Of a DNA stretch of 58,396 nucleotides, positions 22,940-36,600 are shown in pieces; the stretch's first letter is position 1, and each line of letters opens with the position of its first letter. The stretch is from Bacillus wiedmannii (lineage in GTDB: Bacteria > Bacillota > Bacilli > Bacillales > Bacillaceae_G), in the NCBI RefSeq assembly GCF_001583695.1, contig NZ_LOBC01000027.1, forward strand, positions 1 through 58,396, written 5' to 3'. The translations under genes were made by a program, and so were the position numbers. The notes under the pieces are model-generated. The model had not been told where the DNA came from and ran no database searches. It saw only the letters and a list, made by a program, of their open reading frames with translations.

Positions 22940-23562
22940 TATGCAAGCACCTCCTCTACTTTTTCCACTGCCGCTTTTGTCATGATTAGCTTATCATGAT
23001 GAAGCACGTCTAAAACGTTTACGCCATCAGCAGTGATTACTGTTACTCCAGGGATATTGCGAGCAGATAACTCTACAGATTCGTTTGCATCAGCAGTTAC
23101 GATAAGAGCTTTCTTCTCAACAGTTAATCCTTTAAGTACTGCTAGCATGTCTTTTGTTTTTGGTGCATTTAACACTAGGTCTTCAAGAACTACAATGTTG
23201 TTCTCAACTACTTTAGTAGCTAATGCAGATTTGATTGCTAAACGACGAACCTTCTTAGGAAGTTTGTACGCATAGCTTCTTGGTGTAGGTCCGAATACCG
23301 TACCACCACCACGCCATTGAGGAGAGCGGATAGACCCTTGACGAGCACGTCCAGTTCCTTTTTGACGCCATGGTTTACGACCACCACCACGAACTTCAGA
23401 ACGAGTTTTTACTTTGTGTGTACCTTGACGTAAAGATGCACGTTGCATCATTACAGCTTCGAAAAGTACAGCTTCATTTGGTTCGATACCGAAAATAGCT
23501 TCAGCTAATTCGATTTCACCAACCTGTGAACCAGTTTGGTTATATACAGTAACTTTTGGCAT
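22939..23562 (-). CDS. rplD: Ribosomal protein L4
   Basis: 207-residue 50S protein with a long internal loop (about 40-100, rich in Arg/Gly: [20 protein letters not shown]) that lines the exit tunnel. No loop deletion of the macrolide-resistance type is seen. In E. coli L4 autoregulates the S10 operon; Bacillus is not known to use that mechanism. Confidence 0.98.
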
Positions 23563-23587
23563 TGGAATTCCTCCTTCCTATTGTGAA

Positions 23588-24220
23588 TTATTTGCTAACC
23601 TTCACAGCGCCTTGAACAACTACAAGAGATTTCTTAGCACCTGGAACGTTACCTTTTACTAGTAATAAGTTGCGCTCAGCGTCAACTTGAACGATTTCTA
23701 AGTTTTGGATAGTAACTTGGTCTCCACCCATACGTCCAGCAAGTTTTTTGCCTTTGAATACACGGTTCGGAGCAACTGGGCCCATTGAACCTGGACGACG
23801 GTGATAGCGAGAACCATGAGACATAGGTCCGCGAGATTGTCCGTGGCGTTTGATAACACCTTGGAAACCTTTACCTTTAGAAATTCCTGTTACGTCAACG
23901 ATTTCACCTGCAGCGAAAACTTCAACTTTTACCTCTTGACCAACCTCTAATCCGTCCACGTCTGCATCGCGGATTTCGCGAATGAAGCGCTTAGGAGTTG
24001 TAGATGCTTTAGCAGTGTGGCCTTGTTCAGGTTTATTAGTTAACTTTTCACGTTTATCTTCAAATCCTAACTGGATTGCATTGTAGCCATCAGTTTCAGT
24101 TGTTTTCTTTTGAAGAACAACGTTTGGATTAGCAGCGATAACTGTTACTGGGATTAACTCACCGTTCTCAGCAAATACTTGAGTCATACCGATCTTTCTT
24201 CCTAAGATTCCTTTGGTCAT
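23588..24220 (-). CDS. rplC: Ribosomal protein L3
   Basis: 210-residue early-assembly protein with a central extension reaching the peptidyl transferase centre ([20 protein letters not shown], about 119-138, then HRRPGSMG). The ATG follows GGAGGTG. It is the second gene of the S10 operon. Confidence 0.98.
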   Translation of the reverse strand: MTKGILGRKIGMTQVFAENGELIPVTVIAANPNVVLQKKTTETDGYNAIQLGFEDKREKLTNKPEQGHTAKASTTPKRFIREIRDADVDGLEVGQEVKVEVFAAGEIVDVTGISKGKGFQGVIKRHGQSRGPMSHGSRYHRRPGSMGPVAPNRVFKGKKLAGRMGGDQVTIQNLEIVQVDAERNLLLVKGNVPGAKKSLVVVQGAVKVSK

Positions 24221-24254
24221 GAGTTACACCTCCTACATTTTTAAGTTATATGAA

Positions 24255-24690
<436 letters not shown>

Positions 24691-24697
24691 ATTGTCT

Positions 24698-24726
24698 ATT
24701 ATACAATGTTATTCGTCTAGATGCAA
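24698..24726 (-). promoter_or_regulatory. S10 operon promoter, proximal
   Basis: Minus-strand -35 TTGCAT (24721-24726), 17-bp spacer, perfect -10 TATAAT (24698-24703). Confidence 0.85.
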
Positions 24727-24765
24727 GCATCTTTTTGTTTGCATCTGCTTTTCTCTACTTTTGCT

Positions 24766-24794
24766 ATTATACATGGCACTTTAAAGAATTTCAA
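24766..24794 (-). promoter_or_regulatory. S10 operon promoter, distal
   Basis: Minus-strand -35 TTGAAA (24789-24794), 17-bp spacer, perfect -10 TATAAT (24766-24771), 68 bases upstream of the proximal promoter. The stretch from here to the tuf terminator (24795-24916) is A/T-rich and otherwise shows nothing. Confidence 0.82.
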
Positions 24795-24916
24795 GTTTTC
24801 ATCCCACAGAATTCTTTTTACAGTTTCTGGATTTTAGTTTTATTGATTTTGTATTATTATAGAAGAAACTCGTCAAAATATAAAAAAATCATTTCATTCA
24901 TCATATAAATACAAAC

Positions 24917-24950
24917 AAAAAACCCAAGGGAAAATCCCTTGGGTTTTTTT
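24917..24950 (-). terminator. Terminator after tuf
   Basis: Perfect stem AAACCCAAGGGA with its complement around an AAA loop, flanked by A-run and T-run, so it could act in both directions. It separates the tuf and S10 transcription units. Confidence 0.95.
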
Positions 24951-24963
24951 ATATCAGTTAAGA

Positions 24964-26151
<1,188 letters not shown>

Positions 26152-26195
26152 TCTAAATTCCTCCTTAGTTTATATAGGTTATTTTATATTTAGAC

Positions 26196-26225
26196 TAGAA
26201 AGTGAAACTTACGTCCCACTTTCTA
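26196..26225 (-). other. Hairpin in the tuf leader
   Basis: Nine-base-pair stem TAGAAAGTG/CACTTTCTA with a 12-base loop, between the possible tuf promoter and the ribosome binding site. No T-run follows, so it may be a processing or stability element rather than a terminator. Confidence 0.5.
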
Positions 26226-26239
26226 AGCTTACATAAGTA

Positions 26240-26268
26240 GTTATACTTGAACAATCGATAAAAATCAA
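26240..26268 (-). promoter_or_regulatory. Possible tuf promoter
   Basis: Minus-strand -35 TTGATT (26263-26268), which abuts the fusA stop codon, 17-bp spacer, and -10 TATAAC (26240-26245). Confidence 0.6.
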
Positions 26269-28347
26269 TTATTCACCTTTATTTTTTTTAATAATTTCTT
26301 CAGAAACAGACTTCGGTACTTCTTCATAATGATCAAATGTCATTGAGAATGTTCCGCGTCCTTGAGTGTTAGAACGTAATGCCGTTGCATAACCGAACAT
26401 TTCAGAAAGTGGAACCATAGCGCGAACAACTTGTGCGTTACCGCGAGCTTCCATACCTTCTACACGTCCACGACGAGATGTTACGTCGCCCATAATGTCA
26501 CCCATGTACTCTTCAGGAATTACAACTTCAACTTTCATCATTGGCTCAAGAATTACTGGGCTACATTTAGAAACCGCAGCTTTAAGTGCCATAGATGCAG
26601 CGATTTTGAACGCCATCTCAGATGAATCGACATCATGGTAAGATCCGTCAACTAACGCAGCTTTGATGTCAACTAGTGGATAACCAGCTAGTACACCATT
26701 TTTAAGTGAGTCTTCAAGACCCGCTCCAACAGCTGGGATGTATTCACGTGGAACTACACCACCGACGATTTTGTTTTGGAATTCAAAACCTTTACCTTCT
26801 TCATTAGGTTCAAACTCAATCCAAACGTGACCGAATTGTCCACGACCACCAGATTGACGAGCGAACTTACCTTCAACTTTCGCAGCAGCGCGGAAAGTCT
26901 CACGGTATGCTACCTGAGGAGCACCAACGTTTGCTTCCACTTTGAATTCACGACGCATACGGTCAACGATGATATCAAGGTGAAGTTCACCCATACCAGC
27001 GATGATTGTTTGGCCAGTTTCTTGGTCAGTGTGAGCACGGAATGTTGGATCTTCTTCAGAAAGCTTAGATAATGCTGTACCCATTTTATCTTGGTCAGCT
27101 TTAGATTTTGGTTCGATAGCTACAGAGATAACTGGCTCTGGGAATTCCATAGACTCAAGGATAACAAGACTCTTCTCATCACAAAGAGTATCACCAGTAG
27201 TAGTATCTTTTAAACCTACAGCAGCAGCGATATCACCAGCGTAAACTGTTGAAATCTCTTCACGGCTGTTAGCGTGCATTTGTAGGATACGACCTACACG
27301 CTCACGCTTACCTTTAGTTGAGTTTTTCACGTATGATCCAGAGTTTAACACACCAGAATACACACGGAAGAACGTTAACTTACCAACATAAGGGTCAGTC
27401 ATGATTTTGAATGCTAAAGCTGCGAATGGTTCTTCATCGCTAGACTTACGTTCGATTTCTTCATCTGTATCCGGAAGAGTACCTTTAATAGCTGGTACGT
27501 CTAATGGAGATGGTAGGTAGTCGATAACTGCGTCTAACAGAATTTGAACACCTTTATTTTTGAATGCAGAACCACAGATTACTGGGAAGAATTCTACAGA
27601 AGTTGTAGCCTTACGGATACCAGCTTTAAGCTCTTCTACAGTGATTTCTTCACCTTCTAGGTACTTCATCATCATTTCTTCATCAAGCTCAGCTACCGCT
27701 TCAATAAGTTTTCCACGGTATTCTGCAGCTAATTCTTTGTGCTCTTCAGGAATTTCAACACGCTCGATGTCTGTTCCTAAATCGTTACCGTACATGTAAG
27801 CACATTCTTCAACAAGGTCAATGATACCATTGAACTCATCTTCAGCACCGATTGGTAACTGAATTGGGTGTGCGTTTGCTTGTAAACGATCGTGGATTGT
27901 TCCTACAGAGTATAAGAAATCTGCACCAATCTTATCCATTTTGTTAACGAATACGATACGAGGTACACCGTAAGTAGTAGCCTGACGCCAAACAGTTTCT
28001 GTTTGTGGTTCTACACCAGATTGTGCATCAAGTACTGCTACCGCACCATCAAGTACGCGTAAAGAACGTTCTACTTCTACTGTGAAGTCTACGTGTCCTG
28101 GAGTGTCAATGATGTTTACACGGTGACCTTTCCATTGAGCTGTAGTTGCAGCAGAAGTAATTGTGATACCACGCTCTTGCTCTTGCTCCATCCAGTCCAT
28201 CTGAGATGCACCTTCATGAGTTTCACCGATTTTATGAATACGTCCTGTATAATACAGAATACGCTCAGTTGCTGTTGTTTTACCAGCATCGATGTGAGCC
28301 ATGATACCAATATTACGAGTGTTTTCTAAAGAGAACTCTCTTGTCAT
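26269..28347 (-). CDS. fusA: Elongation factor G
   Basis: 692-residue translocation GTPase. The G domain has AHIDAGKTT (about 17-25), DTPGHVDF and NKMD; domains II to V follow, with the GDVTSRRG motif near residue 615. The ATG at 28347 ([10 protein letters not shown]) has AAGGAGC about 10 bases upstream and gives the family length. The 21 codons of open frame before it include no better site. The segment known for fusidic acid resistance changes (about 400-470) was not compared residue by residue. Confidence 0.98.
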   Translation of the reverse strand: MTREFSLENTRNIGIMAHIDAGKTTATERILYYTGRIHKIGETHEGASQMDWMEQEQERGITITSAATTAQWKGHRVNIIDTPGHVDFTVEVERSLRVLDGAVAVLDAQSGVEPQTETVWRQATTYGVPRIVFVNKMDKIGADFLYSVGTIHDRLQANAHPIQLPIGAEDEFNGIIDLVEECAYMYGNDLGTDIERVEIPEEHKELAAEYRGKLIEAVAELDEEMMMKYLEGEEITVEELKAGIRKATTSVEFFPVICGSAFKNKGVQILLDAVIDYLPSPLDVPAIKGTLPDTDEEIERKSSDEEPFAALAFKIMTDPYVGKLTFFRVYSGVLNSGSYVKNSTKGKRERVGRILQMHANSREEISTVYAGDIAAAVGLKDTTTGDTLCDEKSLVILESMEFPEPVISVAIEPKSKADQDKMGTALSKLSEEDPTFRAHTDQETGQTIIAGMGELHLDIIVDRMRREFKVEANVGAPQVAYRETFRAAAKVEGKFARQSGGRGQFGHVWIEFEPNEEGKGFEFQNKIVGGVVPREYIPAVGAGLEDSLKNGVLAGYPLVDIKAALVDGSYHDVDSSEMAFKIAASMALKAAVSKCSPVILEPMMKVEVVIPEEYMGDIMGDVTSRRGRVEGMEARGNAQVVRAMVPLSEMFGYATALRSNTQGRGTFSMTFDHYEEVPKSVSEEIIKKNKGE

Positions 28348-28410
28348 TTGGTGTCTTGCTCCTTCCATATATGGATTGGATTTTTTTATTTTAAGTAGCA
28401 AAAAAGCCAC

Positions 28411-28440
28411 TTTATATTGTTACACATGTCAGTATGTCCA
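28411..28440 (-). promoter_or_regulatory. Possible internal promoter of fusA
   Basis: Minus-strand -35 TGGACA (28435-28440), 18-bp spacer, -10 TATAAA (28411-28416), in the 208-base gap between rpsG and fusA. Not a perfect match. Confidence 0.45.
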
Positions 28441-28471
28441 GTACCCTCATTATGTAAAACGAGCGCCCAAC

Positions 28472-28496
28472 GAAAGGGAGAGGCATTCTCCCTCTC
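28472..28496 (-). other. Hairpin between rpsG and fusA
   Basis: Ten-base-pair stem on the minus strand (GAGAGGGAGA with TCTCCCTTTC, one G-U pair) around a 5-base loop. There is no T-run, so a terminator is unlikely; it could be a processing or mRNA-stability element. Confidence 0.55.
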
Positions 28497-28555
28497 CACA
28501 CTTCCATAAGCGACAAATAAAGCGGTTTATGCTTACATTTATTTTACGTTGAATC

Positions 28556-29026
28556 CTACCAACGGTAATGAGCAAATGCTTTGTTAGCTTCTGCCATTTT
28601 ATGAGTGTCTTCACGTTTCTTAACAGATGCACCAGCGTTGTTAGCTGCATCTAAGATTTCGTAAGCTAGACGCTCTTCCATAGTTTTTTCACCACGAAGA
28701 CGAGCATAGTTTACTAACCAGCGAAGACCTAAAGTTGTACGGCGTTCTGGACGAACCTCAACTGGAACTTGGTAGTTAGCACCACCAACACGACGAGCAC
28801 GTACTTCAAGAACAGGCATGATGTTCTTAAGAGCTTGCTCGAATACTTCCATAGGGTCTTTATCTGAACGTTCACGAACGATATCGAAAGCGTTATAAAG
28901 AATTGTTTGAGATTTACCTTTTTTACCGTCAACCATCATTTTGTTGATAAGGCGTGTTACTAGCTTAGACTTGTACATTGGATCTGGTAACACGTCACGT
29001 TTCGCAACAGGTCCTTTACGAGGCAT
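28556..29026 (-). CDS. rpsG: Ribosomal protein S7
   Basis: 156-residue primary 16S rRNA 3'-domain binder in the 30S head. The signature begins [17 protein letters not shown] (17-33), and the C-terminus is [15 protein letters not shown]. In E. coli S7 represses the str operon; no such site could be recognised. The ATG follows AGGAGG. Confidence 0.98.
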   Translation of the reverse strand: MPRKGPVAKRDVLPDPMYKSKLVTRLINKMMVDGKKGKSQTILYNAFDIVRERSDKDPMEVFEQALKNIMPVLEVRARRVGGANYQVPVEVRPERRTTLGLRWLVNYARLRGEKTMEERLAYEILDAANNAGASVKKREDTHKMAEANKAFAHYRW

Positions 29027-29055
29027 ATTGAGTTCCTCCTTTCATTATAAGTTTA

Positions 29056-29478
29056 TTATTTTTTAGCAGGTTTTGGTCGCTTAGTACCATATTTAGAACG
29101 TCCTTGCATACGTTTGTCAACACCAGCTGTATCAAGCGCACCACGAACGATGTGGTAACGTACCCCTGGTAAATCCTTTACTCGACCACCGCGAATTAAT
29201 ACTACGCTATGCTCTTGTAGGTTATGACCGATACCTGGGATGTAAGCTGTAACCTCGATACCGTTTGTTAAACGTACACGAGCGTATTTACGTAACGCTG
29301 AGTTAGGTTTCTTTGGAGTCATTGTACCAACACGAGTACATACACCACGTTTTTGAGGTGCAGAGATATCAGTTGATTTTTTCTTTAAAGAGTTGAACCC
29401 TTTGTTTAACGCAGGTGATTTAGATTTCCATACTTTATCAGTACGACCATTTCTCACTAATTGGTTAATAGTAGGCAT
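29056..29478 (-). CDS. rpsL: Ribosomal protein S12
   Basis: 140-residue decoding-centre protein. The loop [11 protein letters not shown] contains K56 and the second loop GGRVKDLPG contains K101; both positions where streptomycin resistance arises are the sensitive-type Lys. The ATG at 29478 (MPTINQLVR) follows GGGAGG by 8 bases; the open frame upstream to 29499 contains that site and is not translated. Confidence 0.98.
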   Translation of the reverse strand: MPTINQLVRNGRTDKVWKSKSPALNKGFNSLKKKSTDISAPQKRGVCTRVGTMTPKKPNSALRKYARVRLTNGIEVTAYIPGIGHNLQEHSVVLIRGGRVKDLPGVRYHIVRGALDTAGVDKRMQGRSKYGTKRPKPAKK

Positions 29479-29547
29479 TTGATTATCCTCCCTTCGCATG
29501 TTTGTATGACCACATATCCAGGTGGTTCATTATTAGTTGAAAACAAA

Positions 29548-29588
29548 GTTTTTGCAAGGAAGAGCAAATGCTCTCTCCTCACAAAAAC
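29548..29588 (-). other. Long hairpin before rpsL
   Basis: On the minus strand GTTTTTG pairs with CAAAAAC, continuing through GAGGA/TTCCT and GAGC/GCTC around an ATTT loop, giving some 17-18 base pairs with small irregularities. No T-run follows directly. It lies between rplGB and rpsL and could be an attenuator, a processing site or a leader. Confidence 0.6.
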
Positions 29589-29592
29589 AGTT

Positions 29593-29841
29593 TTAACTTA
29601 TTATTCCTATTGCTGAAGCTCCCACTTGAATCCCCGAAACTTTTCCAAGCTTACGAACTGATTCAACTTTGGTTATGGGTATGTTATGTTGCAAGGCAGT
29701 ACGAATGATCATATGGGTTAACCGCATATCAGCATCTTCCGCAATAACAACTTCTTTAACTATACCATTTTTGATTGCCTCCAATGTACGTTTATGACCA
29801 ACGACTACATTTTCAGCATTTGACACTTTTTGATAAGACAT
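29593..29841 (-). CDS. rplGB: L7Ae-family ribosomal protein RplGB (YbxF)
   Basis: 82-residue member of the L7Ae/L30e/S12e family of kink-turn RNA binders; the B. subtilis version binds K-turns in vitro and is ribosome-associated. Core features are VVVGHKRTLEAIKNG and the IIRTALQHNIPITKVES segment. The ATG at 29841 follows GGAGG by 8 bases; an ATG 11 codons upstream lacks a site. It is the first gene of the str operon here, ahead of rpsL, with a consensus-like promoter. Confidence 0.92.
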   Translation of the reverse strand: MSYQKVSNAENVVVGHKRTLEAIKNGIVKEVVIAEDADMRLTHMIIRTALQHNIPITKVESVRKLGKVSGIQVGASAIGIIS

Positions 29842-29882
29842 ATAAATATCCTCCAAAGCATCGTTCAGGAGCAACCTTGATT

Positions 29883-29912
29883 ATAGTAACATTTTGACTC
29901 ATACAATGTCAA
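29883..29912 (-). promoter_or_regulatory. Promoter of rplGB-rpsL-rpsG-fusA
   Basis: Minus-strand -35 TTGACA (29907-29912), 18-bp spacer, -10 TACTAT (29883-29888). A TATAAT at 29880-29885 would need a 21-bp spacer and is less likely. Confidence 0.7.
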
Positions 29913-29954
29913 CTAGGATTAACTGTTTTTATACAAAATTTACGACGGAAAATT

Positions 29955-32900
29955 TTACTGTTCCACATAAACTTCATCGTTTTCTACATTCATGTCACCT
30001 TGTGTTGTTTTTACAAGATCCACTTTGCGATAACGATTCATACCCGTTCCAGCAGGAACAAGTTTACCGATAATAACATTTTCTTTCAATCCTAGAAGCT
30101 CATCGCGTTTACCCTTAATCGCTGCATCAGTTAAGACACGTGTCGTTTCTTGGAACGATGCTGCAGATAAGAATGAATCAGTTTCAAGTGAAGCTTTTGT
30201 AATACCAAGTAGAACAGGTCTAGCCGTTGCTGGTTGTTTACCTTTCAGTAACACCTTCGCATTCGCATCAGTAAACTGATGGATATCTAGTAGTGTTCCT
30301 GGTAATACATCTGTTTCACCCGCGTCACTTACACGAACTTTACGTAACATTTGACGTACCATTACTTCTACGTGTTTGTCACCAATTTCTACCCCTTGCA
30401 TACGGTATACTTTTTGAACTTCACGTAGTAAGTATTCTTGAACCGCCGTAATGTCCGTTACTTTTAGTAATTCTTTCGGATCAATAGAACCTTCTGTTAA
30501 CTCTTTACCATGGCTAATTGGCTGTCCTAAAGTTACTTTCAGACGCGCACCGTAAGGAATAGCATACGTACGAGCTTCAACTTCACCCTGTACAACTACT
30601 TCTTGGCGATCTTTAACATCGTTGATCGCTGCGATAACACCATCGATTTCACTGATAACTGCCTGACCTTTCGGGTTACGAGCTTCGAAGATCTCTTGGA
30701 TACGAGGTAAACCTTGAGTGATATCATCTCCGGCAACCCCACCTGTATGGAACGTACGCATCGTTAACTGTGTACCTGGCTCACCGATAGATTGAGCTGC
30801 GATAATACCTACCGCTTCTCCTACTTCTACGTCTGTACCAGTTGCTAAGTTACGACCGTAACACTTCTTACATACACCGTGGCGAGTGTTACACGTGAAC
30901 GCTGAACGAATGTTTACAGTTTCAACACCCGAATTTTCAACGATATGAGCGATATCTTCAGTAATTAGTTGGTTTTCACTAACTAATACTTCACCTGTTT
31001 CAGGATGTTTTACAGTTTTTCTTGCAAAACGTCCAACAAGACGATCATATAATGACTCAATTACTTCATTACCCTCTTTAATCGCACCAATTAATAGACC
31101 ACGATCTGTTCCACAATCATCTTCACGGACAATTACATCTTGTGCAACGTCTACAAGACGACGTGTTAAGTAACCAGAATCGGCAGTTTTAAGTGCTGTA
31201 TCGGCAAGACCTTTACGCGCACCATGCGTAGAGATGAAGTACTCAAGTACTGTTAAACCTTCACGGAAACTTGATTTAATTGGAAGTTCGATAATACGAC
31301 CAGATGGATTGGCCATCAGACCACGCATACCAGCAAGCTGAGTAAAGTTTGATGCATTACCACGGGCACCGGAATCACTCATCATGAAGATTGGGTTGCG
31401 TTTATTCAAGGATTTCATCAGTTTTCCTTGGATAACATCTTTTGCATTACTCCAAATAGAGATAACGCGATCGTAACGTTCTTCTTCCGTGATTAAACCG
31501 CGACGGAATTGTTTAATTACATTATCTACTTTTGCTTGCGCTTCATGGAGAATTTCATCTTTTTCGCCTAATACAAGAATGTCAGATACCCCAACTGTAA
31601 TACCAGCTTTTGTAGAGTACTTAAATCCTAAGTTTTTCATGCGGTCAAGCATGCGAGATGTTTCCGTAATTTGGAAACGTTTGAATACTTCCGCAATGAT
31701 GTTACCAAGGATCTTCTTGCTAAATGGCGCCACTTCTTCGCGACTAGCAATAATTTCTTTAATGTTCGCACCTTTTTCAACGAAATACTCCGCTGGTGTT
31801 TCTTTTTCAAGGTTTGAGTTTGTCGGTTCATTAATATAAGGGAACGACTCTGGTAAAATTTCGTTAAATATTAATTTACCAACTGTTGTTAATAGAAGCT
31901 TACCTTTTTGCTCTTCAGTAAATGTTACATTATTTACTGAACTTGCAGCAACTGCAACACGTGTGTGCAGATGTACATATCCATTTTGGTATGCAAGTAT
32001 TGCTTCGTTTGCATCTTTGAAGACCATACCTTCACCGATTGCGCCTTCACGCTCAAGTGTTAAGTAGTAGTTACCTAATACCATATCCTGAGATGGAGTA
32101 ACAACTGGTTTTCCGTCTTTTGGATTCAAGATGTTTTGTGCCGCTAACATAAGAATACGAGCTTCTGCTTGTGCCTCTGATGATAACGGTACGTGAACTG
32201 CCATTTGGTCACCGTCAAAGTCCGCGTTGTATGCAGTACATACAAGTGGGTGAAGACGAATTGCGCGACCTTCTACTAATGTAGGTTCAAACGCCTGGAT
32301 ACCAAGACGGTGAAGTGTTGGTGCGCGGTTTAGAAGTACTGGATGCTCTTTGATCACAGATTCTAAAACGTCCCAAACTTCAGGTTGTACACGCTCGATT
32401 TTACGTTTAGCACTCTTAATGTTGTGTGCTAAACCTTTTCCAACTAACTCTTTCATAACGAAAGGCTTAAACAATTCAAGCGCCATTTCTTTCGGTAATC
32501 CACATTGGTACATCTTTAAGTTCGGTCCTACAACGATTACAGAACGGCCAGAGTAGTCAACACGTTTACCTAATAAGTTTTGACGGAAACGTCCTTGTTT
32601 ACCTTTAAGCATGTGAGATAGTGATTTTAATGGACGGTTACCTGGTCCAGTAACTGGACGGCCACGGCGACCATTATCGATTAATGCGTCTACAGCTTCT
32701 TGTAACATACGTTTTTCGTTTTGAACGATGATGCTTGGTGCACCTAAGTCCAATAGACGTTTTAAACGATTATTACGGTTAATTACACGACGGTATAAGT
32801 CGTTTAAGTCAGAAGTAGCAAAACGTCCACCATCCAACTGTACCATTGGGCGTAGTTCTGGCGGGATAACTGGAAGAACATCTAGGATCATCCAAGATGG

Positions 32901-33566
32901 GTGATTTCCAGAGTTACGGAATGCTTCTAATACTTCTAGACGTTTAATAGCACGAGTACGGCGTTGTCCTTGCGCTGTTTTTAATTCTTCTTTTAAGAAG
33001 TCTACTTCTTTATCTAAATCGATGTCTTGTAGTAGCTTTTTAATCGCTTCCGCACCCATAGCAGCTTGGAATGTGCTACCATATCGATCACGATATGCAC
33101 GGTATTCTTTTTCAGAAAGTAATTGCTTCTTATCAAGTGGTGTATCTCCACTTTCTGTTACAACATAAGAAGCGAAATAAATTACTTCTTCAAGCGCGCG
33201 AGGGGACATGTCTAAGACAAGTCCCATGCGGCTCGGGATACCTTTGAAATACCAAATATGAGATACAGGAGCAGCTAATTCGATATGACCCATACGTTCA
33301 CGACGAACTTTTGCACGCGTTACTTCAACGCCACATCGATCACAAACTACACCTTTATAACGTACACGTTTGTATTTTCCGCAATGACATTCCCAGTCCT
33401 TTTGTGGTCCGAAAATACGCTCACAGAACAAGCCATCTTTTTCAGGCTTTAACGTACGATAGTTAATTGTTTCTGGTTTCTTAACTTCACCGTATGACCA
33501 AGAACGAATCTTGTCAGGTGAAGCAAGTCCAATCTTCATATATTCAAAGTTATTTACATCTATCAA
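29955..33566 (-). CDS. rpoC: RNA polymerase beta' subunit
   Basis: 1203-residue largest subunit. Visible features: the N-terminal zinc ribbon ([20 protein letters not shown], about 60-79), the invariant active-site loop [12 protein letters not shown] (about 445-456) with three catalytic Asp, the bridge helix region ([19 protein letters not shown]), and the second Cys cluster (CGTDRG, then [14 protein letters not shown]). Translation starts at a TTG (33566), 8 bases after GGGAGG. It follows rpoB by 37 bases in the same operon. Confidence 0.99.
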   Translation of the reverse strand: MIDVNNFEYMKIGLASPDKIRSWSYGEVKKPETINYRTLKPEKDGLFCERIFGPQKDWECHCGKYKRVRYKGVVCDRCGVEVTRAKVRRERMGHIELAAPVSHIWYFKGIPSRMGLVLDMSPRALEEVIYFASYVVTESGDTPLDKKQLLSEKEYRAYRDRYGSTFQAAMGAEAIKKLLQDIDLDKEVDFLKEELKTAQGQRRTRAIKRLEVLEAFRNSGNHPSWMILDVLPVIPPELRPMVQLDGGRFATSDLNDLYRRVINRNNRLKRLLDLGAPSIIVQNEKRMLQEAVDALIDNGRRGRPVTGPGNRPLKSLSHMLKGKQGRFRQNLLGKRVDYSGRSVIVVGPNLKMYQCGLPKEMALELFKPFVMKELVGKGLAHNIKSAKRKIERVQPEVWDVLESVIKEHPVLLNRAPTLHRLGIQAFEPTLVEGRAIRLHPLVCTAYNADFDGDQMAVHVPLSSEAQAEARILMLAAQNILNPKDGKPVVTPSQDMVLGNYYLTLEREGAIGEGMVFKDANEAILAYQNGYVHLHTRVAVAASSVNNVTFTEEQKGKLLLTTVGKLIFNEILPESFPYINEPTNSNLEKETPAEYFVEKGANIKEIIASREEVAPFSKKILGNIIAEVFKRFQITETSRMLDRMKNLGFKYSTKAGITVGVSDILVLGEKDEILHEAQAKVDNVIKQFRRGLITEEERYDRVISIWSNAKDVIQGKLMKSLNKRNPIFMMSDSGARGNASNFTQLAGMRGLMANPSGRIIELPIKSSFREGLTVLEYFISTHGARKGLADTALKTADSGYLTRRLVDVAQDVIVREDDCGTDRGLLIGAIKEGNEVIESLYDRLVGRFARKTVKHPETGEVLVSENQLITEDIAHIVENSGVETVNIRSAFTCNTRHGVCKKCYGRNLATGTDVEVGEAVGIIAAQSIGEPGTQLTMRTFHTGGVAGDDITQGLPRIQEIFEARNPKGQAVISEIDGVIAAINDVKDRQEVVVQGEVEARTYAIPYGARLKVTLGQPISHGKELTEGSIDPKELLKVTDITAVQEYLLREVQKVYRMQGVEIGDKHVEVMVRQMLRKVRVSDAGETDVLPGTLLDIHQFTDANAKVLLKGKQPATARPVLLGITKASLETDSFLSAASFQETTRVLTDAAIKGKRDELLGLKENVIIGKLVPAGTGMNRYRKVDLVKTTQGDMNVENDEVYVEQ

Positions 33567-33603
33567 GGGGCCTACCTCCCTTTTAGTCTACAGGTTATCC
33601 CAA

Positions 33604-36600
33604 TTATTCTTTAGTTGTCTCAACTTCGACATTCAATTTATCTGCTGATTGATGATCATCGTCATCTTCTGTATCACGCATTTCGATTTCTTTATCGTCG
33701 CTAGACATCATTTTAACGTCCATACCTAAACTTTGCAGCTCTTTAATCAATACTTTGAATGATTCAGGAACGCCTGGTTCTGGAACATTTTCGCCTTTAA
33801 CAATTGCTTCATACGTCTTAACACGTCCAACAACATCATCAGACTTCACTGTTAAGATTTCTTGAAGAGTATAAGCAGCACCGTAAGCTTCAAGTGCCCA
33901 AACCTCCATCTCACCGAAACGCTGTCCACCGAACTGAGCTTTACCTCCAAGAGGCTGCTGCGTTACAAGTGAGTATGGTCCAGTAGAACGAGCATGAAGT
34001 TTATCGTCAACCATGTGCGCAAGTTTGATCATATACATGACACCAACAGATACGCGGTTATCGAATGGTTCACCAGTACGTCCGTCATACAGGATTGTTT
34101 TCGCGTCATTTGCCATACCAGCTTCTTCAATCGTGCCCCAAACATCTTCCTCACGAGCACCATCGAATACTGGTGTTGCAATGTGAATACCAAGGTATCT
34201 TGCTGCCATACCAAGATGAAGCTCTAATACCTGACCGATATTCATACGAGATGGTACCCCTAATGGGTTTAACATGATATCGATTGGCGTACCGTCTGGT
34301 AAGTAAGGCATATCTTCTTCTGGTAAAATACGAGAGATAACACCTTTGTTACCGTGACGTCCGGCCATCTTATCACCTTCAGAGATTTTACGTTTTTGAA
34401 CGATATATGCACGTACAAGTTGATTCACGCCTGGTGGCAATTCATCGCCATCTTCACGGTTGAATACTTTTACGTCTAAGATAATACCGCCACCACCGTG
34501 TGGTACACGTAGTGATGTATCACGTACTTCACGTGCTTTTTCTCCAAAGATAGCATGTAATAGACGTTCTTCAGCTGTTAATTCTGTTACACCTTTAGGT
34601 GTTACTTTACCAACAAGTAAATCTCCATCTTTTACTTCCGCACCAACGCGAATGATACCGCGCTCGTCAAGGTTGCGTAATGCATCTTCCCCAACGTTTG
34701 GAATGTCACGTGTAATTTCTTCTGGTCCAAGCTTCGTATCACGAGCTTCTGATTCATATTCTTCAATATGAATAGAAGTGTACACATCATCTTTTACAAG
34801 GCGCTCACTCATAATGATCGCATCCTCGTAGTTATAACCGTCCCAAGTCATGAAGCCAACAAGCACGTTACGTCCAAGTGCTAGTTCACCTAATTCCATA
34901 GAAGGACCATCCGCAAGAATCTCACCTTTTACAACTTCATTTCCAACACTTACGATTGGACGTTGGTTGTAGCAAGTTCCTTGGTTAGAACGAATGAATT
35001 TTTGCATTTTGTAGCGATCTAAGTCGCCTTTTACTGTTTGACCGTCAACTTCTACATAGCGACGTACCCAAACTTCACGTGCTTCTACGCGTTCAACAAC
35101 ACCAGGGTGTTTACAGATTACTGCAGCACCTGAGTCTTTTGCTGATACGTACTCCATACCTGTACCTACAATCGGAGATTCCGGATTCATTAACGGAACC
35201 GCCTGACGTTGCATGTTCGCTCCCATAAGTGCGCGGTTAGAGTCATCGTTTTCTAAGAACGGAATACAAGCTGTCGCTGCTGACACTACTTGTTTTGGAG
35301 ATACATCCATGTAGTCGATGCGTTCTTTATTTGTGACAATGTTTTCACCACGGAAACGAGCTACGATATCTTCGCTAAGGAATTCTCCTTCTTCAGATAA
35401 TTTCATATTCGCTTGGGCTACAACATAATTATCTTCTTCATCTGCTGTTAAGTAATCAACCTGCCCTGTTACAAGACCAGATTCTGGATCAACACGACGG
35501 TATGGTGTTTCAATGAAACCAAACTCATTTACTTTCGCGAACGATGATAATGAGTTAATCAAACCGATGTTTGGTCCCTCTGGTGTTTCAATCGGACACA
35601 TACGACCATAGTGAGAGTAGTGAACGTCACGTACTTCAAAGCCTGCGCGCTCACGCGTTAAACCACCGGGTCCTAATGCAGATAGTCTTCGTTTGTGAGT
35701 TAACTCTGCTAATGGGTTTGTTTGATCCATGAACTGAGATAACTGAGAACTTCCGAAGAACTCTTTAATAGATGCAATAACCGGGCGAATGTTAATTAAC
35801 GCTTGTGGTGTAATTGCATTTGTATCTTGAATCGACATTCTCTCACGAACAACACGTTCCATACGAGAAAGACCGATACGGAATTGATTTTGTAATAGTT
35901 CTCCAACAGAACGCAGACGACGGTTTCCTAAATGGTCGATATCATCTGTATCCCCCACTTTGTATAGTAGGTTGAAGAAGTAACTGATAGAAGCAAGGAT
36001 ATCACCCGGTGTGATGTGTTTTACATCACGAGTAATATTTGCATTACCAATTACATTAATTACGCGTTCGCCTTCTGACTCAGGAGCATAAATCTTAATA
36101 GATTGCAGCTCAACATCGCCTTCTACCACTCCACCCATTGGTTTCGCTGTTTTGAATCCAATGTTTTTCTCTAAGTAAGGTAAAATGCGATCAAGTGTAC
36201 GACGATCTAAGATTGTTCCTTCCGCCGCTAAAATTTCACCAGTTTCTGGATCCACTAATGTTTCAGCTAAACGTTGATTAAACAATCTGTTTTTAATGTG
36301 TAACTTCTTGTTGATCTTATAGCGACCTACATTTGCTAAATCGTAGCGCTTTGGATCGAAGAAACGAGACACAAGTAAGCTCTTAGCATTTTCTACTGTT
36401 GGTGGTTCACCAGGACGTAGACGCTCATAAATTTCAAGCAATGCTTTTTCTGTGCTATCTGTGTTGTCTTTTTCTAATGTGTTGCTTAAGTATTCGTTAT
36501 CACCTAAAAGCTCGGTGATTTCTTGATCAGAGCCAAACCCTAATGCGCGTAACAAAACAGTTACAGGAAGTTTACGCGTACGGTCAATACGCACATATAC

